Notes under the pieces: model-generated
The model's input: the letters and a program-made list of their open reading frames with translations, nothing else
Databases searched by the model: none
What the model was told of the DNA's origin: nothing
Shown: positions 1 to 6,018 of the stretch, one piece after another
Position numbering within the stretch: the stretch's first letter is position 1
Layout: every line of letters begins with the position of its first letter
Source of the DNA: Ectopseudomonas composti
GTDB taxonomy: Bacteria > Pseudomonadota > Gammaproteobacteria > Pseudomonadales > Pseudomonadaceae
DNA length: 7,950 bases
Direction: 5' to 3'
NCBI GenBank assembly: GCA_946886245.1
Contig: CAMPIF010000183.1
Span: 1 to 7,950 of the forward strand
Position numbers and translations under genes: made by a program

Positions 1-486
1 GATTTCGATCACCTGCTGCTGAGCTTTCACGGCCTGCCGGAGCGCCACCTGCACAAGCTCGACCCCAGCGGTCATTGCCTGAAAGGCGACGATTGCTGCC
101 GCAGCGCTGCGCCCGAGGTGCTCGCCAGCTGTTACCGCGCGCAATGCCTGCGCAGTGCGGAGCTGTTCGCTCAGCGCATGGGCCTGCGTCCTGAGCAATG
201 GTCGGTGAGCTTCCAGTCGCGTCTGGGCCGTGCCAAATGGATCGAGCCCTACACCGAGGCTCGTCTCGACGAGCTGGCGGCGCAGGGCGTGAAGAAGTTG
301 CTGGTGATGTGCCCGGCCTTCGTCGCCGACTGCATCGAGACCCTGGAGGAGATCGGTGACCGTGGCCGCGAGCAGTTCGTCGAGGCCGGTGGCGAGAGCC
401 TGCAACTGGTGCCGTGCCTGAATGATCATCCTGACTGGGCAGCGGCGCTGAAGGTGCTGTGCGAGCGGGCGCCGCTGATGATCTGA
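1..486 (+). CDS. hemH: Ferrochelatase, C-terminal part (5' end outside window)
   Basis: This is the last 161 codons of ferrochelatase, which inserts Fe(II) into protoporphyrin IX in the last step of heme synthesis, at the cytoplasmic face of the inner membrane. The frame is open from base 1 and ends at TGA 484-486; full-length family members are about 320-370 residues, so roughly half is missing to the left. Visible signatures are SFHGLPER (fragment residues 8-15), whose His is the conserved metal/porphyrin-site histidine, and [15 protein letters not shown] near fragment residues 104-118, which contains the second conserved active-site acid (Glu of IETL). Between the two lies a cysteine-rich stretch with Cys at fragment residues 26, 32, 33, 44 and 49. 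Some bacterial ferrochelatases hold a [2Fe-2S] cluster with cysteines of an internal segment; whether this one does is inference. It is followed by a REP hairpin rather than another gene of heme synthesis. Confidence 0.95.
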   Translation, partial: DFDHLLLSFHGLPERHLHKLDPSGHCLKGDDCCRSAAPEVLASCYRAQCLRSAELFAQRMGLRPEQWSVSFQSRLGRAKWIEPYTEARLDELAAQGVKKLLVMCPAFVADCIETLEEIGDRGREQFVEAGGESLQLVPCLNDHPDWAAALKVLCERAPLMI

Positions 487-540
487 GTGCCTGCTCAGGC
501 AAGACAGGCGCAGCAGCCAATGCCGGTCAGAGACAGAACC

Positions 541-599
541 GCAGGAGCCGGCTTGCTGGCGATCCGCTCAAAAAGCATCGCCGGCAAGCCGGCTCCTAC
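541..599. repeat. REP-type palindrome downstream of hemH
   Basis: Two 21-base arms, 543-563 and 577-597, are reverse complements of each other with one mismatch (CTGGC in the left arm against CCGGC in the right), separated by a 13-base loop. The core AGGAGCCGGCTTGC is the wording of a highly abundant extragenic palindrome family in Pseudomonas genomes. As RNA it would form a very stable hairpin just 55 bases after the hemH stop, so it may act as an mRNA 3' end stabiliser or weak terminator for hemH; there is no T-tract. The rest of the gap to the MFS gene (about 600-783) shows no clear gene or strong promoter to me. Confidence 0.85.
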
Positions 600-783
600 A
601 GATTCGCTTGACTGACGGGAAGTACGCTCTGAGCGACTATCGAGTTTCGCTACCGAGCCATTCGCCCTGGCGGGTATGAAGCATTCGCCGACCTGATAAC
701 ACCTTCGAGCGATACTCACCGCTGTTTATATCGTCCTAAGCTGGCGCTTCTTTCAACCGTCGCGCGTCGCGTTCTGCGGTGCC

Positions 784-790
784 GAGGAGA
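784..790 (+). promoter_or_regulatory. Shine-Dalgarno deciding the MFS start
   Basis: GAGGAGA lies 6 bases upstream of GTG 797 and inside the reading frame opened by GTG 779. This is a near-ideal ribosome binding site for 797, whereas the sequence ahead of 779 (CGCGTTCTGCG) has no purine-rich site. Confidence 0.7.
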
Positions 791-796
791 GCGTCC

Positions 797-2128
797 GTGC
801 ATAACAACAATAACGGCTATCCCTCCAGTGCCCGAGCCTGGGCTACTGTTGCCATCCTGATGGTGGCGTACGTCCTGTCCTTCGTCGATCGGCAGATCCT
901 CAATCTGCTGGTCGAGCCGATCCGCCGCGATCTGGCGATCAACGATACGCAGATGAGCCTGCTGATGGGCCTCTCGTTCGCCCTGTTCTACACCGTGTGC
1001 GGCATTCCCCTGGGGCGTGTGGCCGATACCCGCAGCCGGCGCGGGCTGATCGCCGTCGGCATTCTGTTCTGGAGCGCCGCTACCGCCGCCTGCGGCATGG
1101 CCAAGCTGTACTGGCAGTTCCTGCTGTGCCGCATCGGTGTGGGCGTGGGCGAAGCGGCGTTGTCGCCGGCGGCTTATTCGCTGATTGCCGACAGCTTTCC
1201 CGCCGAACGCCGGGCCACGGCCATCAGCGTCTATTCCATGGGCGTCTACCTAGGTTCTGGCCTGGCCTTTCTGGTCGGCGGCCTGGTCATTCAGTTCGCC
1301 TCGGCACAGGGCGATGTGACCCTGCCGGTGCTGGGCGAAGTGCGTCCCTGGCAGTTGATTTTCCTGATTCTCGGTGTGGCGGGGGTGTTTTTCACCCTGT
1401 TGATGCTGGCCATCAAGGAACCTGTCCGGCGCGGTGTCGGTGCGGGCGTGGCGGTGCCGCTGAGCGAAGTGGGGCGTTACATTCGCGCCAATCGCCGCAC
1501 CGTGCTGCTGCACAACTTCGGTTTCGCCGGGCTGGCTTTTGCCGGTTACGGCAGTGCAGCCTGGATACCGACTTTCTACATCCGTACGTATGGCTGGGAC
1601 GCCGGCCAGGTCGGCATCGTCTACGGCAGCATCGTCGCGGTGTTTGGTTGCCTGGGCATCGTCTTCGGCGGGCGTCTGGCAGACTGGATGGCCAAGCGCG
1701 GGCGCAGCGACGCCAACATGCGTGTCGGCCTCTACGCCGCACTGGGCGCCCTGCCGATGGTGGTGCTGTTCCCGCTGATGGATAGCGCCTTCTTGGCCAG
1801 CCTGCTGCTGGCGCCTGCGGTGTTCTGCCTGAGCATGCCGTTCGGCGTGGCGCCCGCAGCGATCCAGGAGATCATGCCCAACTCGATGCGCGGTCAGGCG
1901 TCGGCCATCTATCTGTTCGTCATCACCCTGATCGGCCTGGGTGTTGGTCCGACCGCCGTGGCGCTGGTGACCGATTTCGTCTTCGCCGACGACAGCGCGC
2001 TGCGCTACTCGCTGCTGATCGTCACCACCCTGGCGGTGTTGATGTCGATCACCCTGCTGGCCAAGAGCCTCAAGCCCTATCGCGAGAGCGTGACACGGTT
2101 GGAGCAATGGGCCGCCAATCCAGCCTGA
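797..2128 (+). CDS. MFS transporter, spinster-like, substrate unknown
   Basis: A 443-residue major facilitator superfamily permease of the inner membrane with about 12 hydrophobic helices. After a short polar N-terminus (HNNNNGYPSS) the first helix ends in SFVDRQILNLLVEPIRRDL, an arrangement typical of spinster-like MFS proteins. The loop between helices 2 and 3 carries the MFS motif A in the form GIPLGRVADTRSRRGL, and RIGVGVGEAALSPAAYSLIADSFP follows in helices 4-5. A second, weaker motif-A copy, FGGRLADWMAKRGR, lies in the second half, as expected from the internal duplication. The frame is open from GTG 779, but GAGGAGA at 784-790 sits 6 bases before GTG 797 and overlaps the upstream alternative, so 797 is the better start. 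Nothing adjacent tells the substrate: the gene stands alone between a REP and a hairpin. Spinster-like bacterial permeases are often annotated for organic acids or aromatic compounds, but I would not assign one. Confidence 0.93.
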   Translation: MHNNNNGYPSSARAWATVAILMVAYVLSFVDRQILNLLVEPIRRDLAINDTQMSLLMGLSFALFYTVCGIPLGRVADTRSRRGLIAVGILFWSAATAACGMAKLYWQFLLCRIGVGVGEAALSPAAYSLIADSFPAERRATAISVYSMGVYLGSGLAFLVGGLVIQFASAQGDVTLPVLGEVRPWQLIFLILGVAGVFFTLLMLAIKEPVRRGVGAGVAVPLSEVGRYIRANRRTVLLHNFGFAGLAFAGYGSAAWIPTFYIRTYGWDAGQVGIVYGSIVAVFGCLGIVFGGRLADWMAKRGRSDANMRVGLYAALGALPMVVLFPLMDSAFLASLLLAPAVFCLSMPFGVAPAAIQEIMPNSMRGQASAIYLFVITLIGLGVGPTAVALVTDFVFADDSALRYSLLIVTTLAVLMSITLLAKSLKPYRESVTRLEQWAANPA

Positions 2129-2131
2129 GCG

Positions 2132-2180
2132 GGCGCATTTTTCTGCCGTGCCGCGCATTGTTAGGCACGGTTTATGCGCC
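2132..2180 (+). terminator. Nested hairpin after the MFS gene
   Basis: An inner 7-bp stem CCGTGCC (2146-2152) / GGCACGG (2164-2170) with an 11-base loop is enclosed by an outer perfect 7-bp stem GGCGCAT (2132-2138) / ATGCGCC (2174-2180). The inner stem is followed by TTT only, so this is a weak intrinsic terminator by sequence. It starts 4 bases after the MFS stop and lies ahead of the next gene, which is the place expected of a transcript end. The T-run between the left arms (2138-2142) would serve the opposite strand no better. Confidence 0.55.
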
Positions 2181-2271
2181 AGGGCACAGGCAGTATGGAA
2201 TTTTTGCGCTTTACTGAGGTTCTGAGTGTTGCGCGCGCCACTGGGGCGCGTGCCAGCCAGGGAACCTCTGC

Positions 2272-3045
2272 ATGGGAGCGAGGCCAGCGTCTGCCGCACA
2301 GGGCAGGCCATTCGACAGCTCAATATGTTGGCAACGGTCAGTGCTGCCGGTGCTGGCCGCGCTGTTGCTGTTGGGCGGCTGCAGCGGCCGTCTGGATAAC
2401 GACTCCATCGTTCACACGCGTAGCCCGATCAAGCCTGCCGAGGTGCTGCAGACCGACGTCGATCGCATGGCAACCCTGGCCATGCGCAACAACCTCAACA
2501 GCCTGTATCGGCTGATGAACAAGCTGTATCAACGCAACCCGCGCGAGTGGCGCAAGAACTCCCTGCCTGACGCCGCCGCTGCCGAGCGCGCCATCCAGTA
2601 CGCCATCGAACACAATCAGGACTGGCCGACGTTGGGCGGTCGGCGTGATGTCGCAGCGCTGGATTACTCGCTGAGCCCGGGGTTCCAGGGCGACCGCGTG
2701 GCGGCCTTCACCTATGCCATCGGCAGCATGCTGGTGACGGCTCACGGTGGCCGTACCGAGTTCTACCTGACCGACAGCTTCAATGCGCAATTCATCCACA
2801 ACGCCGCACGCAATCTGGAAAAGGCCGGCTGGATGCTCTCGCAGCGCCGTGATGCCACGGGCCGGCTGCTGCTGCTATCCAACGAGTTCTCCGAACAGGG
2901 CAACAACCTCAGCTACGCGGTGGAGTTCGGCAAGATGGTGGCGCGTCTCGATCTGCTTACCCATGTGCTGGAAGAACGCTACCGGCGCATGGGGGCCAAC
3001 TACGCGCAGAGCCTGTTCCTGCTGAATTTCCTGCCGGTGCAGTAG
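2272..3045 (+). CDS. Predicted lipoprotein of unknown function
   Basis: A 257-residue protein I do not recognise. RSVLPVLAALLLLGGC (residues 22-37) is a hydrophobic segment ending in a lipobox LGGC, so Cys37 is the probable lipidated residue; Ser follows at +2, which favours sorting to the outer membrane. The mature part (about 220 residues) is soluble-looking, without further membrane helices. It begins with a polar linker, has an Asn/Arg-rich helical stretch (MRNNLNSLYRLMNKLYQRNPREW), and ends in LLNFLPVQ. A start at ATG 2272 is backed by AGGGAA at 2259-2264, 7 bases upstream, but gives a 21-residue region before the hydrophobic core, longer than usual for lipoprotein signals. GTG 2341 is an in-frame alternative but would leave no basic N-region. 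The stop at 3045 is 4 bases from the stop of the opposing solute-binding protein gene. Confidence 0.8.
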   Translation: MGARPASAAQGRPFDSSICWQRSVLPVLAALLLLGGCSGRLDNDSIVHTRSPIKPAEVLQTDVDRMATLAMRNNLNSLYRLMNKLYQRNPREWRKNSLPDAAAAERAIQYAIEHNQDWPTLGGRRDVAALDYSLSPGFQGDRVAAFTYAIGSMLVTAHGGRTEFYLTDSFNAQFIHNAARNLEKAGWMLSQRRDATGRLLLLSNEFSEQGNNLSYAVEFGKMVARLDLLTHVLEERYRRMGANYAQSLFLLNFLPVQ

Positions 3046-3049
3046 CGCG

Positions 3050-3772
3050 TCACTGATTCCAGCGTTGCTGAATTTCGTCCAGTTTGCCGGCCTTGCGCAG
3101 GCGCACCAGTGCCTCGGAAAACTGCCGGGCGCGCTCGATATCGCCTTTGGCGAAGGCGACGAAGCGCGGCATCTGGATCAGCGCACGCGGTAGCACGCGC
3201 ACTTGCTCCAGGGCGCGCTGCTCACGGATGAAATAGAGCAGCTGGGTATGGTCGCCGACGATGATGTCGATGCGTCCGGCCAGCAGCATCGACACCAGCT
3301 GCCGTGGGTTCTGCGCGCTGGTGTCACGGGCCAGATCGGCGCGGTCGAAGCGCTCTTCGTAGGCATAGCCGCGAACCTGGCCGATCACGTAGGGCGACAG
3401 GTCATCCAGCGTCTTCCAGTCGCTGATCGCGGTCTTGGCGGTGGTCATGAACACGGTCGAACCACTGCGCAGCGGGCCTACCAGCTCGTACTGCTGCTGA
3501 CGTTGCGGCGTGCCGGCGAACTGGAAGGCCATCTGTACTTCCCCGCGGTCGAGCATGCGCTTGACGCGTTCCCACGGGTAAAGACGAATTTCATAGGGCA
3601 CCTGCGCTTCGTGCAGGACCGCGTCGACCAGCTCGACGTCGAGCCCTCGCGGGGTATCGTCCTCGGCGGTGACGAAGCTGTAGGGGGCGAACTGTTCATC
3701 GCCCACCACTCGCCAGGGCTGTGCTGCCAGCGAATGGGTCAGAGCCAGAAGAGCGAGCAGCAGGTAGCGCAT
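3050..3772 (-). CDS. Periplasmic solute-binding protein, family 3 (orphan)
   Basis: A 240-residue secreted protein of the bacterial extracellular solute-binding family 3 (SBP_bac_3), the type that serves polar amino-acid ABC importers. MRYLLLALLALTHSLAA is a typical Sec signal peptide, with cleavage likely near residue 17. The mature protein opens with WRVVGDEQFAPYSFV and DTPRGLDVELVDAVL, the usual first strand and helix of the fold. It continues through MAFQFAGTPQR, VIGQVRGYAYEERF and RIDIIVGDHTQLLYFI (hinge and second lobe) and ends with GKLDEIQQRWNQ, the family's common C-terminal helix. The open frame reaches ATG 3787, but AGGA inside codons 1-3 of that frame is 8 bases before ATG 3772, so 3772 is preferred. 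No permease or ATPase gene is adjacent, so the partner and ligand are unknown. It could use a distant transporter or act as a stand-alone sensor. It lies 75 bases after yjdM on the same strand. Confidence 0.88.
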   Translation of the reverse strand: MRYLLLALLALTHSLAAQPWRVVGDEQFAPYSFVTAEDDTPRGLDVELVDAVLHEAQVPYEIRLYPWERVKRMLDRGEVQMAFQFAGTPQRQQQYELVGPLRSGSTVFMTTAKTAISDWKTLDDLSPYVIGQVRGYAYEERFDRADLARDTSAQNPRQLVSMLLAGRIDIIVGDHTQLLYFIREQRALEQVRVLPRALIQMPRFVAFAKGDIERARQFSEALVRLRKAGKLDEIQQRWNQ

Positions 3773-3847
3773 GGTGGCGTTCCTCATGACCGGCCTAAGT
3801 TGAGGCTAGCCAAGTTTCATAAGGAACGCGCGAAATGCGCTGTCGAA

Positions 3848-4189
3848 TCAGACCTTGCGCACGAACTCGGACTTGAGCTTCATCGCGCCGATGCCATCGA
3901 TCTTGCAGTCGATGTCGTGATCGCCGTCCACCAGGCGAATGTTCTTCACCTTGGTGCCGACCTTGACCACCAGCGACGAGCCCTTGACTTTGAGGTCCTT
4001 GATCACGGTGATGGTGTCGCCGTCCTGCAGCAGGTTGCCGACCGAATCCTTGATCACCTGCGCGTCATCGCCGCCGTCGGCACTCTCGCCGGCTTTCCAC
4101 TCATGGGCGCACTCGGGGCAGACCAGTTGGTCGCCGTCTTCGTAGGTGTATTCGGAGTTGCATTTGGGGCAGGGCGGCAGAGCGGTCAA
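3848..4189 (-). CDS. yjdM: Zinc-ribbon protein YjdM (PhnA family)
   Basis: A 113-residue protein that closely matches my memory of E. coli YjdM (formerly PhnA, about 111 residues). The N-terminus is a zinc ribbon with Cys7, Cys10, Cys24 and Cys27 ([13 protein letters not shown] and CPECAHEW). The rest is the PhnA domain, with [44 protein letters not shown] and the C-terminal [10 protein letters not shown]. The old name came from proximity to the phosphonate operon in E. coli; the protein is not itself known to be a phosphonatase, and no phn gene is present here. The start codon is TTG (4187-4189), chosen because GAGGA (4196-4200 on the complementary strand) stands 6 bases ahead and the protein then begins exactly at the family's usual N-terminus. 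A TATAAT box lies about 35 bases upstream. Function in the cell remains unclear. Confidence 0.95.
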   Translation of the reverse strand: MTALPPCPKCNSEYTYEDGDQLVCPECAHEWKAGESADGGDDAQVIKDSVGNLLQDGDTITVIKDLKVKGSSLVVKVGTKVKNIRLVDGDHDIDCKIDGIGAMKLKSEFVRKV

Positions 4190-4221
4190 GGGGTGTCCTC
4201 GGTGCAGGTGAGAAACCGCAG

Positions 4222-4227
4222 ATTATA
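4222..4227 (-). promoter_or_regulatory. -10 box for yjdM
   Basis: A perfect TATAAT on the - strand, 33 bases before the TTG start, which would give a 5' leader of roughly 25 bases including the Shine-Dalgarno. I see no convincing -35 hexamer 16-18 bases further up (the site falls in GC-rich CGGCGC), so it either depends on an activator or is a weak promoter. Confidence 0.42.
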
Positions 4228-4375
4228 TAGGGTTTTGTTCACGGGCGCCGCTCTAGGGCGTGGCGTCCTGAGAGGCGGGTGTTTTAAATATTGGACTTAT
4301 TGCCAGGCGGTTGTTTGCCAGAATTGCCTGCAGACGCCTTTCAAAGGGCATTTCGTCGATGTGCGATAAATGGCT

Positions 4376-4407
4376 TGCTGGAAAATTTCGAGCAGATTTG
4401 TTTGACA
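4376..4407 (+). promoter_or_regulatory. Candidate operator and -35 box upstream of puuD
   Basis: TGCTGGAAA (4376-4384) and TTTCGAGCA (4386-4394) form a 19-bp dyad around a single central base with one mismatched pair. Seven bases further on, 4402-4407 reads TTGACA, the sigma-70 -35 consensus. The matching -10 is poor: CAGACT at 16-base spacing agrees with TATAAT at three of six positions. A regulator-bound promoter would fit this layout, but the promoter itself is unproven. Confidence 0.35.
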
Positions 4408-4551
4408 TATTTTACGGCTCGGGCAGACTGGCTGCAGATTCCGTTGCCGAACCGGGTAACGGGCAGCGTCGCTGCAGCCCCCTCTCCGGATGGAGTTGAC
4501 CCGGTTCGAGCCGCCGTCGGAAGGCGACACTCTGGCTCAGGAGGAGCTTGG

Positions 4552-4584
4552 GTGCACGGGGTTAGCCAAACAGGCCATGGGTGA
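4552..4584 (+). other. Possible 10-codon leader frame before puuD
   Basis: GTG 4552 follows AGGAGG (4539-4544) by 7 bases, the best Shine-Dalgarno match in the window, and opens a frame of 10 codons (VHGVSQTGHG) ending in TGA 4582-4584. It ends 70 bases before puuD and just ahead of the small hairpin 4589-4602. It may be a leader peptide, a standby ribosome site, or chance; the peptide has no run of one amino acid that would name an attenuation signal. Confidence 0.2.
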
Positions 4585-4654
4585 CACAGCAGAGCCTTCT
4601 GCTTGGCATCGGCTTGCACAGCAACGATAGGCCCGGCCTGTCCCAAGGTGACGT

Positions 4655-5464
4655 ATGTCCGACAACAAGATCCGCAGCACTCCCAGCAAGAACAGTCTCC
4701 GCAAGCCCGTCGTGTTGATGTCCATGGGCGCTCAAGAGCGCAAGGGCCACGACTATCAAGTAATGACTCACAAATACATTCAGCCTCTGGTCGAGCTCTC
4801 CGGTTGCGTGCCGGTGCTGGTGCCCACCTGCTGCGGCATCGAGGATCTCGAGCAGTATCTGGACATGGCCGACGGTGTTTACCTGACCGGTGCCGGCAGC
4901 AACATCGACCCGGCGCTCTATGGCCAGGAGAACGAAACGCCGAACAAGGGCCAGGACCGCGACCGCGACCTGTTCGATCTGCCACTGGTTCGTGCTGCCA
5001 TCGCTCGCGGTCTGCCGATCTTCGGCATCTGCCGTGGCATGCAGGAAATCAACGTGGCGCTGGGCGGCGACATCTACCAGAAGGTCTACGCCGAGCCTGG
5101 CTTCAACGACCATCGCGAAAATCCCGACGACCCGGTCGAAGTGCAGTACGCCGCCAGCCATAGCGTGCGTCCGGTCGCTGGCAGCTGGTTCGCCGAGCTG
5201 ATGGGCAAGGACGAGATTCAGGTCAACTCCCTGCACGGCCAGGCCATTCGCAACCTGGGCAAGGGACTGGAAGTGCTGGCTACCGCCGAGGATGGCCTGA
5301 TCGAGGCGATCCACGCGCCGAGCCTGTCGCCTTTCCTGTTCGCGGTGCAGTGGCACCCGGAATGGCAGGCGGCGAAGAACCCGGATTCGGTAAAGATCTT
5401 CCAGGCCTTCGGTGAGGCCTGTCACCGCCGAGTGGCTTCGCGCAACAGCCGTCAGGCCGCCTGA
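4655..5464 (+). CDS. puuD: Gamma-glutamyl-GABA hydrolase-like glutamine amidotransferase (C26)
   Basis: A 269-residue cytoplasmic class I glutamine amidotransferase-like hydrolase of the peptidase C26 group, closest in my memory to PuuD of E. coli (254 residues) and its Pseudomonas counterparts (PauD/SpuA). PuuD releases GABA and glutamate from gamma-glutamyl-GABA, the last deglutamylation in putrescine breakdown by the gamma-glutamylation route. The catalytic triad is visible: nucleophile Cys126 in PIFGICRGMQEINVALGG, and His234 with Glu236 in VQWHPEWQ. The stretch from EPGFNDHRENPDDPVEVQYAASH to VNSLHGQ matches the family. A polar N-terminal extension of about 16 residues precedes the core. 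ATG 4655 has AAGG at 4645-4648, 6 bases upstream. No other polyamine gene (glutamylpolyamine synthetase, oxidase, aminotransferase) is adjacent, so the exact substrate is inferred from the family; other gamma-glutamyl amides are possible. Confidence 0.88.
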   Translation: MSDNKIRSTPSKNSLRKPVVLMSMGAQERKGHDYQVMTHKYIQPLVELSGCVPVLVPTCCGIEDLEQYLDMADGVYLTGAGSNIDPALYGQENETPNKGQDRDRDLFDLPLVRAAIARGLPIFGICRGMQEINVALGGDIYQKVYAEPGFNDHRENPDDPVEVQYAASHSVRPVAGSWFAELMGKDEIQVNSLHGQAIRNLGKGLEVLATAEDGLIEAIHAPSLSPFLFAVQWHPEWQAAKNPDSVKIFQAFGEACHRRVASRNSRQAA

Positions 5465-5473
5465 TCGCCGTAT

Positions 5474-5510
5474 AACCGCCGGCTCCTGCTTCAGTAGGGG
5501 CTTGGCGGTT
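5474..5510 (+). terminator. Hairpin between convergent puuD and LEA gene ends
   Basis: AACCGCC (5474-5480) and GGCGGTT (5504-5510) form a perfect 7-bp outer stem. Inside it, CTCCT (5483-5487) can pair with AGGGG (5496-5500). It begins 10 bases after the puuD stop and contains the stop codon of the LEA gene in its loop, so it may end transcripts from both sides. There is no T-tract. Its left half shares GCCGGCTCCT with the REP near 588-597, so it may be a decayed REP rather than a dedicated terminator. Confidence 0.4.
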
Positions 5511-5964
5511 GCGGCCAGTTCAGGATACCGCTGTCACTGAAGCGGCGGGTGCCGAACAGGCCGTCGGCGAGCTTGCCACGCAGCATGTAGGGCACTTCCT
5601 GGCCAGGTTGATAACCGGCCACGCCCCAGGCCTGACGCATCACCGAAAACGCTGAAATGCTCACCGGCACGCTCAACACCGTCTCGCCGAAACGCGGCAC
5701 GCTGCCGCTCTGGTCGCTGACACCACTGGCCAGCGGCTGGCCGTTCACGTCCAGATCCAGTGCCATGCCGTTGAAAGTCACCGCGCTGTCATTGGGGTTC
5801 TGCACCCGCAGTTTGACCGCGAAACGGACCTCCAGGCCCTGACCGGGCAGGGGTTCGAGGCCGACCAGATCGACCCGCAGCGGGTCACGATTGCCCAGGC
5901 TGGCGCAGGCGCTCAGGCCTGCTGCAAGCAGGGCAACGAGGCAAAGACGAAACAGAGGGTGCAT
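5491..5964 (-). CDS. LEA type 2 family (WHy-domain) lipoprotein
   Basis: A 157-residue predicted lipoprotein. MHPLFRLCLVALLAAGLSAC is a lipoprotein signal with lipobox LSAC and Cys20 as the probable lipidated residue; Ala at +2 is compatible with the outer membrane. The mature protein is a single LEA14-like / water-stress-hypersensitive-response (WHy) beta-sandwich domain: PLRVDLVGLEPLPGQGLEVRF, then the typical LRVQNPNDSAVTFNGMALDLDVNGQPLASG, then GETVLSVPVSI. The NPN motif and the 'conserved strand, polar loop, GxPLA(S)G' arrangement are the basis of the call. Its biochemical role is not established; related bacterial proteins are common envelope lipoproteins. AGGGA stands 8 bases before ATG 5964. 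The C-terminus NWPQPPSPY is rich in proline and is encoded by a REP-like hairpin, which may have altered the natural end. The DMT permease gene lies 54 bases upstream on the same strand. Confidence 0.87.
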   Translation of the reverse strand: MHPLFRLCLVALLAAGLSACASLGNRDPLRVDLVGLEPLPGQGLEVRFAVKLRVQNPNDSAVTFNGMALDLDVNGQPLASGVSDQSGSVPRFGETVLSVPVSISAFSVMRQAWGVAGYQPGQEVPYMLRGKLADGLFGTRRFSDSGILNWPQPPSPY

Positions 5965-6018
5965 GGTGATCTTCCCTGGACGTTATGGGTTCAGGATAGA
6001 AGACCACTGCACGCGCCG

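Larger units (their letters stand above)
4201..4654. other. Divergent yjdM/puuD intergenic region
   Basis: No gene that I can support lies between the yjdM start and the puuD start. The part from about 4280 to 4440 is AT-rich compared with the rest of the window. It contains TTGCCAG at 4300-4306 and 4315-4321 with a variant TTGCCTG at 4324-4330, a 14-bp dyad GCCTTTCAAAGGGC (4336-4349, one G-T position), a 19-bp dyad at 4376-4394, and TTGACA at 4402-4407. From about 4450 to 4654 the sequence returns to high GC and looks like a structured 5' leader: CAGGCC 4571-4576 can pair with GGCCTG 4635-4640, enclosing a perfect small hairpin at 4589-4602. This arrangement suggests a regulated promoter with a leader of up to about 220 bases for puuD; that is inference from position. 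Confidence 0.5.

Noticed and set aside
495..719. Leftward open frame of 74 codons after hemH
   Set aside because: It is largely a translation of the REP palindrome (VGAGLPAMLFERIASKPAPA-type wording), a common false gene in Pseudomonas.
3203..4369. Rightward open frame of 388 codons across the solute-binding protein and yjdM genes
   Set aside because: It is antisense to two well-supported genes, and its length is an effect of high third-position GC.
4503..4512. GGTTCGAGCC, resembling a tRNA T-arm
   Set aside because: The flanking bases do not complete a T stem and no acceptor, D or anticodon arm can be built around it.
4291..4584. TTG-started open frame of 97 codons in the yjdM-puuD spacer
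   Set aside because: No good ribosome site, no recognisable domain, composition shifts midway; only its last 10 codons with the AGGAGG are kept as a low-confidence item.
4604..4618. Sigma-54-like TGGCAT...TTGCA upstream of puuD
   Set aside because: The spacing between GG and GC is 9 bases instead of the required 10, and it sits only about 40 bases from the start codon inside the presumed leader.
4562..5425. Leftward open frame of 287 codons opposite puuD
   Set aside because: Antisense to the well-conserved hydrolase with an intact catalytic triad; no domain recognised in the frame.
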